Below, one piece after another: positions 8,627 to 17,852 of a stretch of DNA of 64,000 nucleotides. Numbering within the stretch: position 1 is the stretch's first letter; each line of letters begins with the position of its first letter. The DNA lies in the NCBI RefSeq assembly GCF_030413175.1, contig NZ_CP129212.1:6719001-6783000 (forward strand). The letters are read 5' to 3'. Both the position numbers and the translations under genes were made by a program. Below the pieces are notes generated by a model. The model made no database searches and was not told the origin of the DNA. It was given only the letters and a program-made list of their open reading frames with translations. Source of the DNA: Bradyrhizobium roseum (GTDB lineage: Bacteria; Pseudomonadota; Alphaproteobacteria; Rhizobiales; Xanthobacteraceae).

Positions 8627-10309
8627 ATGGAGCGGATCTGGCTCAAGCAATATCCGGCCGGCGTGCCCGCCGATATCGACGTCACCCAATACTCGTCGCT
8701 GGTCGAGTTGCTGGAAGAAAGCTTTGCGAAGTTCGCCGACCGCAAGGCGTTCATCTGCATGGATAAATCGATCAGCTACCGCGATCTCGACCAGATGTCG
8801 GCCGCGCTCGGCGCCTATCTGCAGAGCAAGGGCCTGCCAAAAGGCGCCCGCGTCGCGCTGATGATGCCGAACGTGCTGCAATACCCGGTTTCGACCGCTG
8901 CCGTGCTGCGCGCCGGCTATGCGGTGGTGAACGTCAATCCGCTCTACACCCCGCGCGAGCTCGAGCACCAGCTCAAGGATTCCGGCGCGGAAGCGATCGT
9001 CGTCCTCGAGAATTTCGCCGCGACCGTTCAGCAGGTCATCGCAAAAACCGCGGTCAAGCACGTGATCGTTGGCAGCATGGGCGACCTGCTCGGCTTCAAG
9101 GGCGTGATCGTCAACCTCGTCGTCCGCAAGGTGAAGAAGATGGTGCCGGCCTGGTCTATCCCGGGCGCGGTTACGTTCAACGACGCGCTCGCCGCCGGCC
9201 GCAGCCTCAAGCTCAACAAGCCCAAACTGACGCTCGATGACGTCGCCTTCCTGCAATATACCGGCGGCACCACCGGCGTCTCCAAGGGCGCGACGCTGCT
9301 GCACAGGAACATTCTGGCCAACGTGCTGCAGAACGACGCCTGGCTGCAGCCGGCGCTGAAGAAGCCACCGCATGTCGAGCAACTCTTCATTGTCTGCGCG
9401 CTGCCGCTCTATCACATCTTCGCGCTGACAGCGTGCTTCCTGCTGGCGATGCGGGCCGGCGGCGTCAACCTGCTGATCCCGAACCCGCGCGACATGCAGG
9501 GCTTCATCAAGGAACTGATGAAATACCAGGTCAACAGCTTCCCGGCGGTCAACACGCTCTACAATGGCCTGTTGAATTCGCCCGGCTTCGACAAGGTCGA
9601 CTTCTCCAAGCTGAAGACCTCGTTCGGCGGCGGCATGGCGACGCAGAAGTCCGTCGCGGAGAAATGGCTTGCGGTCACCGGCTGCGCGCTGTCGGAAGGC
9701 TATGGCCTGTCCGAGACCTCGCCGACGCTCACCTGCAACCCCGCCGACACCGACAAGTTCTCCGGCTCGATCGGCATTCCGGTGCCGTCGACCTATATCT
9801 CGATCCGCGACGACGACGGCAAGGAAGTGCCGCTCGGCCAGCCCGGCGAAATCTGCGCCAAGGGCCCGCAGGTGATGTCCGGCTACTGGAACCGGCCGGA
9901 GGAGACCGCGAACGTGATGACCGCGGACGGCTTCTTCCGCACCGGCGACATCGGCGTGATGGACGAACAGGGCTACACCAAGATCGTCGACCGCAAGAAG
10001 GACATGATCCTGGTCTCGGGCTTCAACGTCTATCCCAACGAGATCGAGGAAGTGATCGCGAGCCATGCGGGTGTGCTGGAATGCGCGGTGATCGGCGTGC
10101 AGGACGCCAAGTCGGGCGAAGCGGTGAAGGCCTTCATCGTGCGGAAGGACCCGAGCCTGACGGCCGACGACGTCATCAAATATTGCGGCACGCAACTCAC
10201 CGCCTACAAGGTCCCCAAGCAGATCGAGTTCAGGACGGAACTGCCCAAGACCAATGTCGGCAAGATCCTGCGCCGCGAACTTCGCGACGAGAAGAAGGCC
10301 GCAGCCTGA
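8627..10309 (+). CDS. fadD: Long-chain fatty acid-CoA ligase
   Basis: The 560-residue start is set by ATG at 8627 with GAGGGGAA about 5 nt upstream; the frame extends further but lacks a ribosome site. The enzyme activates fatty acids to acyl-CoA through an acyl-AMP. The AMP-binding P-loop YTGGTTGVSKGA is at about 210-221, the A5-type EGYGLSETSP follows at about 360, and TGDIG, DRKKDMI and the C-terminal catalytic Lys in NVGKILRR are all present. It is closest in layout to bacterial FadD. The DUF924 gene begins 22 bp after its stop and may be co-transcribed. Confidence 0.9.
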   Translation: MERIWLKQYPAGVPADIDVTQYSSLVELLEESFAKFADRKAFICMDKSISYRDLDQMSAALGAYLQSKGLPKGARVALMMPNVLQYPVSTAAVLRAGYAVVNVNPLYTPRELEHQLKDSGAEAIVVLENFAATVQQVIAKTAVKHVIVGSMGDLLGFKGVIVNLVVRKVKKMVPAWSIPGAVTFNDALAAGRSLKLNKPKLTLDDVAFLQYTGGTTGVSKGATLLHRNILANVLQNDAWLQPALKKPPHVEQLFIVCALPLYHIFALTACFLLAMRAGGVNLLIPNPRDMQGFIKELMKYQVNSFPAVNTLYNGLLNSPGFDKVDFSKLKTSFGGGMATQKSVAEKWLAVTGCALSEGYGLSETSPTLTCNPADTDKFSGSIGIPVPSTYISIRDDDGKEVPLGQPGEICAKGPQVMSGYWNRPEETANVMTADGFFRTGDIGVMDEQGYTKIVDRKKDMILVSGFNVYPNEIEEVIASHAGVLECAVIGVQDAKSGEAVKAFIVRKDPSLTADDVIKYCGTQLTAYKVPKQIEFRTELPKTNVGKILRRELRDEKKAAA

Positions 10310-10331
10310 AGCCGAAGGGGCGCTCTCGTTA

Positions 10332-10883
10332 ATGATTGACGATTCGGTCACGCCGGCCGCCATCCTGGCGTTCTGGCGCGACGCCGGCGCCGATCGCTGG
10401 TACCGGCGTGACGACGCCTTCGACGCCGAGGTGTGCTTGCGCTTTCTCGGCCTCTGGCAGCGCGCGGCAGCCGGCGAATTGGCCTCGTGGGAAGCGAGCG
10501 ATGACGGTGCTCTGGCGCTCGTCATCGTGCTCGACCAGTTTCCCCGCAACCTGTTCCGCGGCGATGCGCGGACGTATGCGAGCGATGCCCTCGCGCGCGA
10601 AGTGGCAGGCCGCGCCATTGAGCATGGCGTGGACGCGCGGATCGATCCAGTGTTGCGTGAATTCCTCTATCTGCCGTTCATGCATTCGGAGCATCTCGCC
10701 GACCAGCTGCGCTGCGTCGAGCTGTCGCGTGCGGCCGGCCATGCCGAAAACCTCAAATGGGCCGAGCACCACGCCGACATCATCCGCCGCTTCGGCCGTT
10801 TTCCTCATCGCAACCGCCTGCTGGGCCGCGCGACCACGCCGGACGAGCAGGCCTTCCTGGACGAAGGGGGCTTTTCGCCCTGA
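10332..10883 (+). CDS. DUF924 family protein
   Basis: The 183-residue protein carries LVIVLDQFPRNLFRGDART near residue 60 and FLYLPFMHSEHLADQL near 115, the conserved core of the DUF924 family (TPR-like all-alpha fold). The molecular role of this family is not established. The ATG at 10332 is chosen because it begins the conserved N-terminal region just after fadD; the open frame overlaps fadD further upstream. It sits between fadD and the peroxiredoxin gene, on the same strand, 22 bp after fadD. Confidence 0.8.
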   Translation: MIDDSVTPAAILAFWRDAGADRWYRRDDAFDAEVCLRFLGLWQRAAAGELASWEASDDGALALVIVLDQFPRNLFRGDARTYASDALAREVAGRAIEHGVDARIDPVLREFLYLPFMHSEHLADQLRCVELSRAAGHAENLKWAEHHADIIRRFGRFPHRNRLLGRATTPDEQAFLDEGGFSP

Positions 10884-10992
10884 TGACGCGGGCGTGAACA
10901 GGCGCATTCGTTGCCGTTTCAGCCCCCGCGAATATTGTGCCGGTCACCTGCCCGGTCTAAGAAACTAGCTGATCATTGAGGGAGAATTGACG

Positions 10993-11478
10993 ATGACAAT
11001 CCAAGTTGGCGATACGCTACCGGAAGCCAAGTTTCGCGTCATGACCGCGGAAGGCCCGCAGGTCAAAACCACCGACGACATTTTCAAGGGCAAGAAGGTG
11101 GCGCTGTTCGCGGTGCCCGGCGCCTATACCGGCACCTGCCACAAGATGCACCTGCCGAGCATCTTCCTCAACGCTTACGCCATCAAGGACAAGGGCGTGA
11201 ACACCATCGCCATCGTCTCGGTCAACGACGCCTTCGTCATGAACGCCTGGAAGCGCGACACCGACCAGCGCGATGAGGCGGTTTTCCTCGCCGACGGCAA
11301 TGCCGACTTCACCAAGGCGATCGGCATGGAGCTCGACGCCTCCGGCAACGGCCTCGGCATCCGCTCCAAGCGCTATTCGATGCTGGTGGAAGACGGCGTC
11401 GTCAAGAAGCTCAACCTCGAGCCGGCGCCGGGCAAGGTCGAGGTCTCCGGCGGCGATACGCTGCTGGGGCAGCTGTAA
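10993..11478 (+). CDS. Prx5-type peroxiredoxin, single cysteine
   Basis: The 161-residue protein reduces hydroperoxides. PGAYTGTCHKMHLPS (42-56) contains the peroxidatic Cys, C49, in the PxxxTxxC setting. No other Cys is present, so it cannot form an intramolecular disulfide and probably depends on glutathione/glutaredoxin like other single-Cys Prx5 enzymes. The ATG at 10993 has GGGAGA 8 nt upstream; an in-frame TTG two codons earlier is less likely. It is cytoplasmic (no signal sequence). A palindromic repeat follows the stop. Confidence 0.9.
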   Translation: MTIQVGDTLPEAKFRVMTAEGPQVKTTDDIFKGKKVALFAVPGAYTGTCHKMHLPSIFLNAYAIKDKGVNTIAIVSVNDAFVMNAWKRDTDQRDEAVFLADGNADFTKAIGMELDASGNGLGIRSKRYSMLVEDGVVKKLNLEPAPGKVEVSGGDTLLGQL

Positions 11479-11511
11479 GCATATAAGCGCAGCCTCGCGC
11501 GATATTTTCTT

Positions 11512-11666
11512 CCTTCTCCCCTTGTGGGAGAAGGTGGCGCGAAGCGCCGGATGAGGGTTTCTCCGCGAATTCTAAAGTGAGAGAATTGCTCGCGGAGAGA
11601 ACCCCTCACCCGTCTCGAATGAGCTGCGCTCATTCGATCCACCCTCTCCCACAAGGGGAGAGGGGA
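11512..11666. repeat. Branched palindromic intergenic repeat, copy A1
   Basis: The outer arms (about 11512-11534 and 11642-11666) are inverted copies. Inside lie three small hairpins: GGCGC/GCGCC (11536-11548), an apical stem 11560-11568/11590-11598, and a perfect 10-bp stem 11615-11624/11628-11637. A single strand could fold as a branched, cloverleaf-like structure. The element sits between the stops of the peroxiredoxin and rnhA genes. Related copies are at 15062, 23289 and 61611. Confidence 0.85.
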
Positions 11667-11670
11667 AGAC

Positions 11671-12132
11671 CTACGTCTTCAATCTCGCCATCGCCACGCC
11701 CTCGCGTGCCAGTTGGTCGGCGCGTTCGTTTTCGGCGTGGCCGGCGTGGCCCTTGATCCAGTGCCAGCGCACCTGGTGCGGTTTCAGCGCGGCATCGAGC
11801 CGCTGCCATAGTTCGACGTTCTTGACCGGCTTCTTGTCGGATGTCCGCCAGCCGTTCTTCTTCCAGCCGTGAATCCAGGCGGTGATGCCCTGGCGCACAT
11901 ACTGGCTGTCGGTGGTGAGGTCGACCACGCACGGCTTCTTCAGCGCCTCCAGCGCCGAGATCGCAGCCATCAGCTCCATCCGGTTGTTGGTGGTATGCGC
12001 CTCGCCGCCCTTCAGCTCTTTCTCTTTTTCGCCGAACCGCAGGATGGCGCCCCAGCCGCCGGGGCCGGGATTGCCCGAGCAGGCGCCGTCGGTGAAGACC
12101 GTGACGTGAGGCAGTTCGCTCAAGCGACGCAT
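11671..12132 (-). CDS. rnhA: Ribonuclease HI
   Basis: The 153-residue enzyme cleaves the RNA strand of RNA-DNA hybrids. Its four acidic catalytic residues are visible: D15 in [15 protein letters not shown]53 in NNRMEL, D75 in TTDSQYV and D139 in ENERADQLA, with the flexible KGHAGH loop at 127-132. The ATG (complement of 12130-12132) lies inside the 3' end of thrB, so the two genes overlap by 13 bp, which suggests translational coupling. A TTG at 12123 is an alternative start. It is the last gene of the ispH-thrB-rnhA operon. Confidence 0.93.
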   Translation of the reverse strand: MRRLSELPHVTVFTDGACSGNPGPGGWGAILRFGEKEKELKGGEAHTTNNRMELMAAISALEALKKPCVVDLTTDSQYVRQGITAWIHGWKKNGWRTSDKKPVKNVELWQRLDAALKPHQVRWHWIKGHAGHAENERADQLAREGVAMARLKT

Positions 12133-13100
12133 CCCGGCTGGGTCAGACCGTAATCGCGCACGCTGGCGACGCTCTGGTGGAAGCGCAGCTTGCGGACGTA
12201 TTCCAGCGGGTCCTTCGGCTTCACCAGCGCACCCGGCGGCACGTTGAGGAAATCGACCAGCCGCGTCAGCAGGAAACGAAGTGCGGAGCCGCGCGCCAGC
12301 AGTGGCAGCGCCTCCTGTTCGGCATCCGACAATGGCCGCGCGCGGCCGTAGGCGTTGAGCAGCGCGCGCGCCTTGGTGACGTTGAAGGAATGATCGGGCT
12401 CGAAACACCACGCGTTCAGGCAGATCGCGACGTCGTAGGCCAGCATGTCGTTGCAGGAAAACGGGAAATCGATCAGCCCTGATAATTTGTCGCCGAGGAA
12501 GAAAACGTTGTCGGGAAACAGGTCGGCATGGATGACGCCGGGCGGCAGATCCTTCGGCCAGTGCGCTTCGAGATAATCGAGTTCATTCGCGATGAAATCG
12601 TGCAGGCCGGGCGCGACGCCGTCGGCCCGGGGCGCGGCGAGATCGAACAACGGCCGCCAGCCCTCGACCGACAGCGTGTTCTTGCGGACAAGCGGAAAAT
12701 CGCGCCCCGCCAGATGCATTTTCGCCAGCGCCTCGCCGACGCCGGCGCAATGCATGACGTTAGGCCGCCGTGGCCACACACCTTCGAGGAAGTTGATGAT
12801 CGCCGCAGGCCGCCCGGCCAGTTCGCTGTAGACCTCGCCCTTGCGATTGCGCGCCGGCTGCGGGCAACGCACGCCGCGCTCGGCCAGATGCGCCATCAGC
12901 GACAGGAAATACGGCAGGTCGTCCACCGCCACGCGCTTTTCATAGAGCGTGAGGATGTATGAGCCCTTGCTCGTGTGCAGCAGAAAATTTGAGTTCTCGA
13001 CGCCTTCGGCGATGCCCTTGTAGGAGAGCAACTCGCCGATGTCGTAGCCTTTGAGGAATTCCGCGAGGTCTTCGGCGGCGACGTCGGTGTAAACCGCCAT
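12120..13100 (-). CDS. thrB: Homoserine kinase, ThrB type II (aminoglycoside phosphotransferase fold)
   Basis: The 326-residue protein phosphorylates homoserine in threonine synthesis. It has the protein-kinase-like APH fold used by alphaproteobacteria rather than the GHMP-kinase ThrB of enterics: catalytic loop HADLFPDN (191-198) and the metal-binding LIDFPF (209-214), with the N-terminal lobe [12 protein letters not shown] serving ATP binding. It lies 8 bp downstream of ispH and overlaps rnhA by 13 bp, the usual gene order in Rhizobiales. It should be cytoplasmic. Confidence 0.93.
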   Translation of the reverse strand: MAVYTDVAAEDLAEFLKGYDIGELLSYKGIAEGVENSNFLLHTSKGSYILTLYEKRVAVDDLPYFLSLMAHLAERGVRCPQPARNRKGEVYSELAGRPAAIINFLEGVWPRRPNVMHCAGVGEALAKMHLAGRDFPLVRKNTLSVEGWRPLFDLAAPRADGVAPGLHDFIANELDYLEAHWPKDLPPGVIHADLFPDNVFFLGDKLSGLIDFPFSCNDMLAYDVAICLNAWCFEPDHSFNVTKARALLNAYGRARPLSDAEQEALPLLARGSALRFLLTRLVDFLNVPPGALVKPKDPLEYVRKLRFHQSVASVRDYGLTQPGCVA

Positions 13101-13108
13101 GAAGAACC

Positions 13109-14071
13109 TCAGGCGGCGTCGGGTCGCAGCGAGCGCGGCAGCGGGAAGAACTCGTTCTCCTCGGCGGCCGACACCGTCTCCACATGCAGCTGATAGCGCT
13201 CGGCGAAGGCGCCCATGATTTCCTCGACGATCACTTCGGGCGCGGAGGCGCCCGCCGTGATGCCGAGGCTCTTGATGCCCTCGAAGCGCGACCAGTCGAG
13301 ATCCGAGGCGCGCTGCGCCAGGATCGCGATCTTGCAGCCCTCCCGCTCGGCGACTTCGCGCAGGCGCTGCGAGTTCGACGAGTTCGGCGCGCCGACCACG
13401 ATCAGGGCATCGACCACCGGCGCCACCTTCTTGACCGCGAGCTGGCGGTTGGTGGTGGCGTAGCAGATGTCTTCCTTGTGCGGGCCATTGATGTTCGGGA
13501 AACGCGCCTTCAAAAGCGCGACGATCTCGGCGGTGTCGTCGATCGACAGCGTCGTCTGGGTCACGAAGGCGAGGTTGTTGGGATCCTTCGGCGTGAAGGT
13601 CTTGGCGTCTTCCGCGGTCTCGATCAGCGTCACCGCACCGGCCGGCAATTGGCCGAGCGTGCCGACCACCTCCGGGTGGTGCGAATGCCCGATCAGCAGG
13701 ATTTCACGGCCACGCTTGAAATGGATCGCGGCCTCGCGGTGCACTTTCGTGACCAGCGGGCAGGTCGCATCCAGCGAGAAGAAATTGCGCGCCCGGGCAT
13801 CCGCGGGGACCGACTTGGGAACCCCATGGGCCGAGAACACCACGGGCGCGTTGGTATTGTCGGGGATTTCGGCCAGTTCCTCGACAAAAATCGCGCCCTT
13901 GGTCTTCAGGCTGTCGACCACGTAACGGTTATGCACGATCTCGTGACGGACATAGACCGGGGCCCCATAGATGGCGAGCGCCCGTTCGACGGTATCGATG
14001 GCCCGGACTACCCCGGCGCAGAAGCCGCGGGGAGAACAAAGCACGATTTTGAGGTCTGGTTTGGCTGGCAT
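13109..14071 (-). CDS. ispH: 4-hydroxy-3-methylbut-2-enyl diphosphate reductase
   Basis: The 320-residue iron-sulfur enzyme makes IPP and DMAPP in the last step of the non-mevalonate isoprenoid pathway. The three cluster-binding cysteines are C18 (PRGFCAGV), C104 (DATCPLV) and C203 ([11 protein letters not shown]). The substrate-binding HEIVHN (43-48) and SAHG (80-83) motifs are intact. It heads the ispH-thrB-rnhA operon, with about 220 bp to the divergent trcR gene upstream, so its promoter should lie in 14072-14290. Confidence 0.95.
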   Translation of the reverse strand: MPAKPDLKIVLCSPRGFCAGVVRAIDTVERALAIYGAPVYVRHEIVHNRYVVDSLKTKGAIFVEELAEIPDNTNAPVVFSAHGVPKSVPADARARNFFSLDATCPLVTKVHREAAIHFKRGREILLIGHSHHPEVVGTLGQLPAGAVTLIETAEDAKTFTPKDPNNLAFVTQTTLSIDDTAEIVALLKARFPNINGPHKEDICYATTNRQLAVKKVAPVVDALIVVGAPNSSNSQRLREVAEREGCKIAILAQRASDLDWSRFEGIKSLGITAGASAPEVIVEEIMGAFAERYQLHVETVSAAEENEFFPLPRSLRPDAA

Positions 14072-14290
14072 CAGGGCTATCTCGGGACCGAATCACCCCT
14101 TGCCGGCGGGCAGGGAACGGCCAGTTTGAATAAGGACTTGGGACTGCTTTCGGGCCCTGTCAAGGCACTTTAGCAGACCATTGCGCCAATACCCCGGGAA
14201 GGCGTATATAGCGCCCTAATTCCCGTCATCACCGATGACCATAGGCTTCGCCTCCAGAAAGAGGTGGGCGAGGCACAAAGGAGATTTGCC

Positions 14291-14989
14291 ATGAGCAATG
14301 CACCGCTGATGCCAAAGGCGACGGCCGTGTGGCTGGTTGACAATACCGCGCTGACCTTCGACCAGGTGGCCGATTTTACCAAGATGCACCCCCTCGAGGT
14401 CCGCGCCATCGCCGACGGCGACGCCGCCCAGGGCATCAAGGGCATGGACCCGATTTCGACCGGGCAATTAAGCCGGGACGAGATCGAAAGGGGTGAAAAG
14501 GACCCGAATTACCGCCTCAAGCTCGGCGAGAGCAAGGTTGTACTGCCGCCGGCCGCCAAGAAGAAGGGCCCGCGCTACACCCCGGTGTCGCGCCGCCACG
14601 AGCGCCCGAGCGCGATCCTCTGGCTGGTACGCAACCACCCCGAATTGAAGGACGCGCAGATCATGCGCCTGGTCGGCACCACCAAGACCACGATCGCCAG
14701 CGTCCGCGACCGCACCCACTGGAACGCCTCGACGCTCACCCCGATGGACCCGGTGACGCTCGGCCTGTGCTCGCAGATCGAACTCGATTTCGAGGTGCAG
14801 CGCGCCGCCAAGGAAAAGCCGGTGCCTGCAGCCTATGGCGGCGCCACGCTGCTGCCGGCCTCCGAGACCACCAAGAAGGAACCGGAATTCGAGACGAGCG
14901 AGAGATCCGAAGACGACCTCAACGTCGACGCCGTGTTCGCCAAGCTGAAGACGATCGGCGGCAAGAAGCAGGACGACGAGGAAGAGTGA
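14291..14989 (+). CDS. trcR: TrcR-type cell cycle regulator (DUF1013)
   Basis: The 232-residue protein begins MSNAPLMPKATAVWLVDNT, the conserved opening of the DUF1013 family. A helix-turn-helix-like region (LTFDQVADFTKMHPLEVRAI, about 18-37) is followed by RPSAILWLVRNHPELKDAQI (about 103-122). The family is annotated as cell cycle transcriptional regulator TrcR in alphaproteobacteria. The start has AAAGGAGA 6-7 nt upstream. The tail is acidic (DDEEE). A terminator follows at 15014. The family call is good; the cell-cycle role comes from family annotation, not from this sequence. Confidence 0.8.
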   Translation: MSNAPLMPKATAVWLVDNTALTFDQVADFTKMHPLEVRAIADGDAAQGIKGMDPISTGQLSRDEIERGEKDPNYRLKLGESKVVLPPAAKKKGPRYTPVSRRHERPSAILWLVRNHPELKDAQIMRLVGTTKTTIASVRDRTHWNASTLTPMDPVTLGLCSQIELDFEVQRAAKEKPVPAAYGGATLLPASETTKKEPEFETSERSEDDLNVDAVFAKLKTIGGKKQDDEEE

Positions 14990-15013
14990 GGATTTCGGCT
15001 ACGGCTGAGGTCG

Positions 15014-15042
15014 AACGCGGCGGGGCAACCTGCCGCGTTTTT
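15014..15042 (+). terminator. Rho-independent terminator of trcR
   Basis: An 8-bp stem (15014-15021 with 15032-15039) with a 10-nt loop runs into TTTTTG on the plus strand, 24 bp after the trcR stop. Confidence 0.75.
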
Positions 15043-15061
15043 GTTTAGGGATCGCTTTCTT

Positions 15062-15215
15062 CCTTCTCCCCTTGCGGGAGAAGGTGGCGTGTAGCGCCGG
15101 ATGGGGTTTGTCCCCGCGAATTCTAACGTGAGAGAATTGCTCGCGGAGAGAACCCCTCACCCGTCTCAATCGCGCTCAGCGCGATTGATCCACCCTGTCC
15201 CACGAGGAGAGAGGG
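15062..15215. repeat. Branched palindromic intergenic repeat, copy A2
   Basis: This is a second copy of the 11512 element, with the same outer arms (ccttctccccttg.gggagaagg ... ccaccctgtcccacgaggagagagg) and the same apical hairpin core. The right inner hairpin differs in sequence (tcaatcgcgctcagcgcgattga) but keeps base pairing. It fills the gap between trcR and the DUF6494 gene, ending 4 bp before that gene's stop. Confidence 0.85.
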
Positions 15216-15219
15216 TCAG

Positions 15220-15426
15220 CTAGCCCAGTTCGATCTCGTCTGAAATTTCATGCGACAGCGCGACGCCGCCGATGGTCAGCACCATCTTGGCCGACAGCTT
15301 CTCATTGCCCTTGAGCTTGCCGGATGCGACGGCGTCGCGCACGGCCTTTTCGATTTCGCGCTGCGAGGTGATGCCGACCTTTTTCAGGAATCCGCGCAGG
15401 CTGGTGTTGAAGACGTCTTCGTTCAT
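15220..15426 (-). CDS. DUF6494-type small protein
   Basis: The 68-residue product (MNEDVFNTSLRGFLKKVGIT...) starts at the ATG complementary to 15424-15426, with AGGAGG 6-7 nt upstream. FNTSLRGFLKKVGITSQREI and the GNEKLSAKMVLTIG segment match small conserved DUF6494 proteins of Rhizobiales. No function is known. It lies 13 bp downstream of the lipoprotein gene and is probably co-transcribed with it. Confidence 0.75.
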   Translation of the reverse strand: MNEDVFNTSLRGFLKKVGITSQREIEKAVRDAVASGKLKGNEKLSAKMVLTIGGVALSHEISDEIELG

Positions 15427-15439
15427 GAGGGCCTCCTGA

Positions 15440-15709
15440 TCACGGCCGGACCGGATTGTTGAGCATCTGCTCGGCCATATTGCGCTGGGCGCGGTCGGCG
15501 CGGGCGTTGGCGTTGCCGCGCTGCACGTCGCGGTTCTTGCGGCAGTTGACATAGTCGTTCGAGCCTGCCGCCACATTGTTGGCGCGGCAGAACGCGTCGT
15601 CATCGGCGCTGGTATCGACCATGGTCGGCTGGCCGCGCTCAAGGCAGCCGGCGAGCAACGGGGCTGCCAGCAGCAGTGCGACGAAGTACTTTGCGGGTCC
15701 CAGTTTCAT
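15440..15709 (-). CDS. Small lipoprotein, function unknown
   Basis: I start at the ATG complementary to 15707-15709 so that the product opens with a lipoprotein signal: MKLGPAKYF, a hydrophobic stretch and LLAGC at the lipobox. Cleavage would leave an N-terminal lipidated Cys. The mature 65 or so residues contain two further Cys (FCRANN and NCRKNR) and are polar and Arg/Asn-rich. No family is recognised. The upstream gene-free region to 15870 holds no other gene that I can see. Confidence 0.65.
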   Translation of the reverse strand: MKLGPAKYFVALLLAAPLLAGCLERGQPTMVDTSADDDAFCRANNVAAGSNDYVNCRKNRDVQRGNANARADRAQRNMAEQMLNNPVRP

Positions 15710-15870
15710 TGGAGGCCTTCCGTTTTCCGATCTCATCATTGCCGGGCGCCTCCCCGACCCGATCGGGGATGATCCTGCAATCCATCGAAAAGATGGCGGC
15801 CTGCTTTGAAGCCTCGGAATGCCCGGGTCAAGCCTCCTTCAGCCCCACCTGGAACCGGAACGTCTTGCCG

Positions 15871-16578
15871 TCAATCCACGAACGTCACTGTATCGGCGAC
15901 ACTGGCCCGCGAGGTGCGGTAACTGTTCACCTTGGCCGCATGGTCGGCAAAGCCGAACGAAATGCCGCAGACCACCTTGCGGTCGTCGGCCAGCTTGAAG
16001 TGCCGACGGATCAGCCCGGAGTGCCGCGCCAGCGCGGCCTGCGGAATCGTGCCGAGGCCCAGCGCCTGTGCCGCCAGCATGAAATTACCGACATAGGCGC
16101 CGCAATCGACCGCGCCGTAGATGCCGAGCGGCTCGTCGGTGTGGATGATGGCGACATGCGGCGCGCCGAAGAAATTGTAGTTCTCCAGCGCCTGCTTCGC
16201 ATACGCCATCCTGTCGCCGCGCGCGATGCCGAGCGTGTTGTAGAGCTGAAAGCCGCTCTCGCGGCGGCGCTCGAGATAGACGCCGAGATATTCGCGCGGC
16301 GGCGTGAAATCGTGATCGTCCTTCGCGCCGGACGCGGCCTCGGCATAGATCGCCTTGCGAAACGCTTCCTTGGCCGCACCGCTCGCAATCAGCACCTGCC
16401 ATGGCTGGCTGTTGCACCATGACGCCGTGCGTTGCGACACCGCAAGAACGCGCTCGATGGTCTCGCGCGGCACTTCCTGCGGCAGAAAGGCGCGCACGGA
16501 ATAGCGTTCGTTCAGGAGCTCTTCGAGCACGCCGATGCGATCTTCCGACGCATAACGCGCCTTTGCCGCAACATCCAT
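15871..16578 (-). CDS. Nitroreductase-family flavoprotein
   Basis: The 235-residue protein has RYSVRAFLPQEVPRETIERV near residue 25 and TASWCNSQPWQV near 53, the FMN-binding opening of NfsB/NfnB-type nitroreductases, and a C-terminal GISFGFAD segment. It would reduce nitro compounds, quinones or enones with NAD(P)H. The gene starts 2 bp after the first acyl-CoA dehydrogenase stop, so it is the last gene of the minus-strand catabolic operon. In that context an ene or quinoid intermediate is a possible substrate; this is inference. Confidence 0.85.
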   Translation of the reverse strand: MDVAAKARYASEDRIGVLEELLNERYSVRAFLPQEVPRETIERVLAVSQRTASWCNSQPWQVLIASGAAKEAFRKAIYAEAASGAKDDHDFTPPREYLGVYLERRRESGFQLYNTLGIARGDRMAYAKQALENYNFFGAPHVAIIHTDEPLGIYGAVDCGAYVGNFMLAAQALGLGTIPQAALARHSGLIRRHFKLADDRKVVCGISFGFADHAAKVNSYRTSRASVADTVTFVD

Positions 16579-16580
16579 GG

Positions 16581-17825
16581 TCAGCGCCCCTTGGTCGGGA
16601 TCTTGTTGAACGGCACGTCCTTGTCGACGCGGATATCGCCGGGCAGGCCGAGCACACGCTCGGCGATGATGTTGCGCAGGATCTCATCGGTGCCGCCGGC
16701 GATGCGCATCGAGGGCGACGACAGCAGCATCTGCTGGAACTGGCCGCTCGCCGTTTCCTCATCGGCGCCGGTGAGTGCGCCCGCTGCGCCCTCCAGATCC
16801 ATCGCATAGGTGGCGATATCCTGCAGCATCGAGCCCGAGACCAGCTTGCCGATGGAGTTTTCCGGGCCGGGCCGCTCGCCCTTCGACAACGAGGAGATGG
16901 CGCGGTAGCTGGTGTATTTCAGCCCGCTCGCCTTCACCGCCCAGCTCGCAAGCTTCGAACGCGTCGCGGGATCATCGATCGCGAGGCCATCGTCGGTCAT
17001 CAGGTTCGAGCAGAACTCGAACATTTCCGGGAAACCCGTCGCCAGCCGCGAACCGATCGACATGCGCTCGTTCATCAGCGTGGTCAGCGACACGTTCCAG
17101 CCATCGCCGACGGCGCCGAGGCGCTGGCTGTCCGGGATCACGACGTCGGTGAAATAGACCTCGTTGAACTCCTGCATGCCGTTGGCCTGCTTGATCGGCC
17201 GCACCTCGACGCCCTTGCTCTTCATGTCGAGGAAGAACATCGTCAGGCCCTTGTGTTTCGGCACGTTGGGATCGGTGCGGGTGATCAGAAGGCCGTAATC
17301 GGAGTAATGCGCGCCCGAGGTCCAGATCTTCTGGCCGTTGACGATCCAGTTGTCGCCCTGTTTTTCCGCGCGCGTGCGCAGACCCGCCACGTCGGAGCCG
17401 CCGGCCGGCTCGGAGAACAGCTGGCACCAGATATGTTCGCCGGAGGCCAGCTTCGGCAGATAGTGCCGCTTGTGCTCCTCGTTGCCGAACGCCATCACCG
17501 TTGGGCCGCACATGCCCTCGCCGATCTGGAACGGCTGCGTCAGCTTGCCGTAGACGCCCTCTTCCTGCTGCCAGATCACCTTCTCGATCGGAGTCGCGCC
17601 ACGGCCGCCATATTCCTTCGGCCAGTGCAGGCAGGCCCAGCCGCCTTCGGCCTTCTTCTTCTGCCAGGCCTTGCCGACATCGACGATCTCTTCCTTCTCC
17701 AGCCGGATGCGGCCGAGCGAGGACTTTGACAGCTCCGCCTCATATTTCTTCGGCGCGTTGGCCTCGATCCATTTGCGGGCGGTTGCGCGGAATTCGGCTT
17801 CCTGCGGGGTATCGTCGAAGTTCAT
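16581..17825 (-). CDS. Acyl-CoA dehydrogenase, large-subunit type (copy 1)
   Basis: The 414-residue flavoenzyme has the ACAD N-terminal, middle and C-terminal domains; WCQLFSEPAGGSDVAGLRTR (133-152) binds FAD and acyl-CoA. The canonical C-terminal catalytic Glu (YEGT in most ACADs) is replaced in the aligned segment AGGTDEILRNIIAERVLG. A Glu lies instead at E253 (LMNERMS), where isovaleryl-CoA-type enzymes and one subunit of heteromeric steroid-side-chain dehydrogenases hold theirs. It is very similar throughout to the next gene (copy 2), 27 bp away. The partner is probably the 375-residue subunit at 19216-20343. Confidence 0.87.
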   Translation of the reverse strand: MNFDDTPQEAEFRATARKWIEANAPKKYEAELSKSSLGRIRLEKEEIVDVGKAWQKKKAEGGWACLHWPKEYGGRGATPIEKVIWQQEEGVYGKLTQPFQIGEGMCGPTVMAFGNEEHKRHYLPKLASGEHIWCQLFSEPAGGSDVAGLRTRAEKQGDNWIVNGQKIWTSGAHYSDYGLLITRTDPNVPKHKGLTMFFLDMKSKGVEVRPIKQANGMQEFNEVYFTDVVIPDSQRLGAVGDGWNVSLTTLMNERMSIGSRLATGFPEMFEFCSNLMTDDGLAIDDPATRSKLASWAVKASGLKYTSYRAISSLSKGERPGPENSIGKLVSGSMLQDIATYAMDLEGAAGALTGADEETASGQFQQMLLSSPSMRIAGGTDEILRNIIAERVLGLPGDIRVDKDVPFNKIPTKGR

Positions 17826-17852
17826 GGCGGACCTCTTTTTCTACGAACTTGT

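Noticed and set aside
8420..10618. Long open frame antisense to fadD (732 codons)
   Set aside because: Shadow of fadD, with Arg/His/Ala-rich low-information sequence and no domain.
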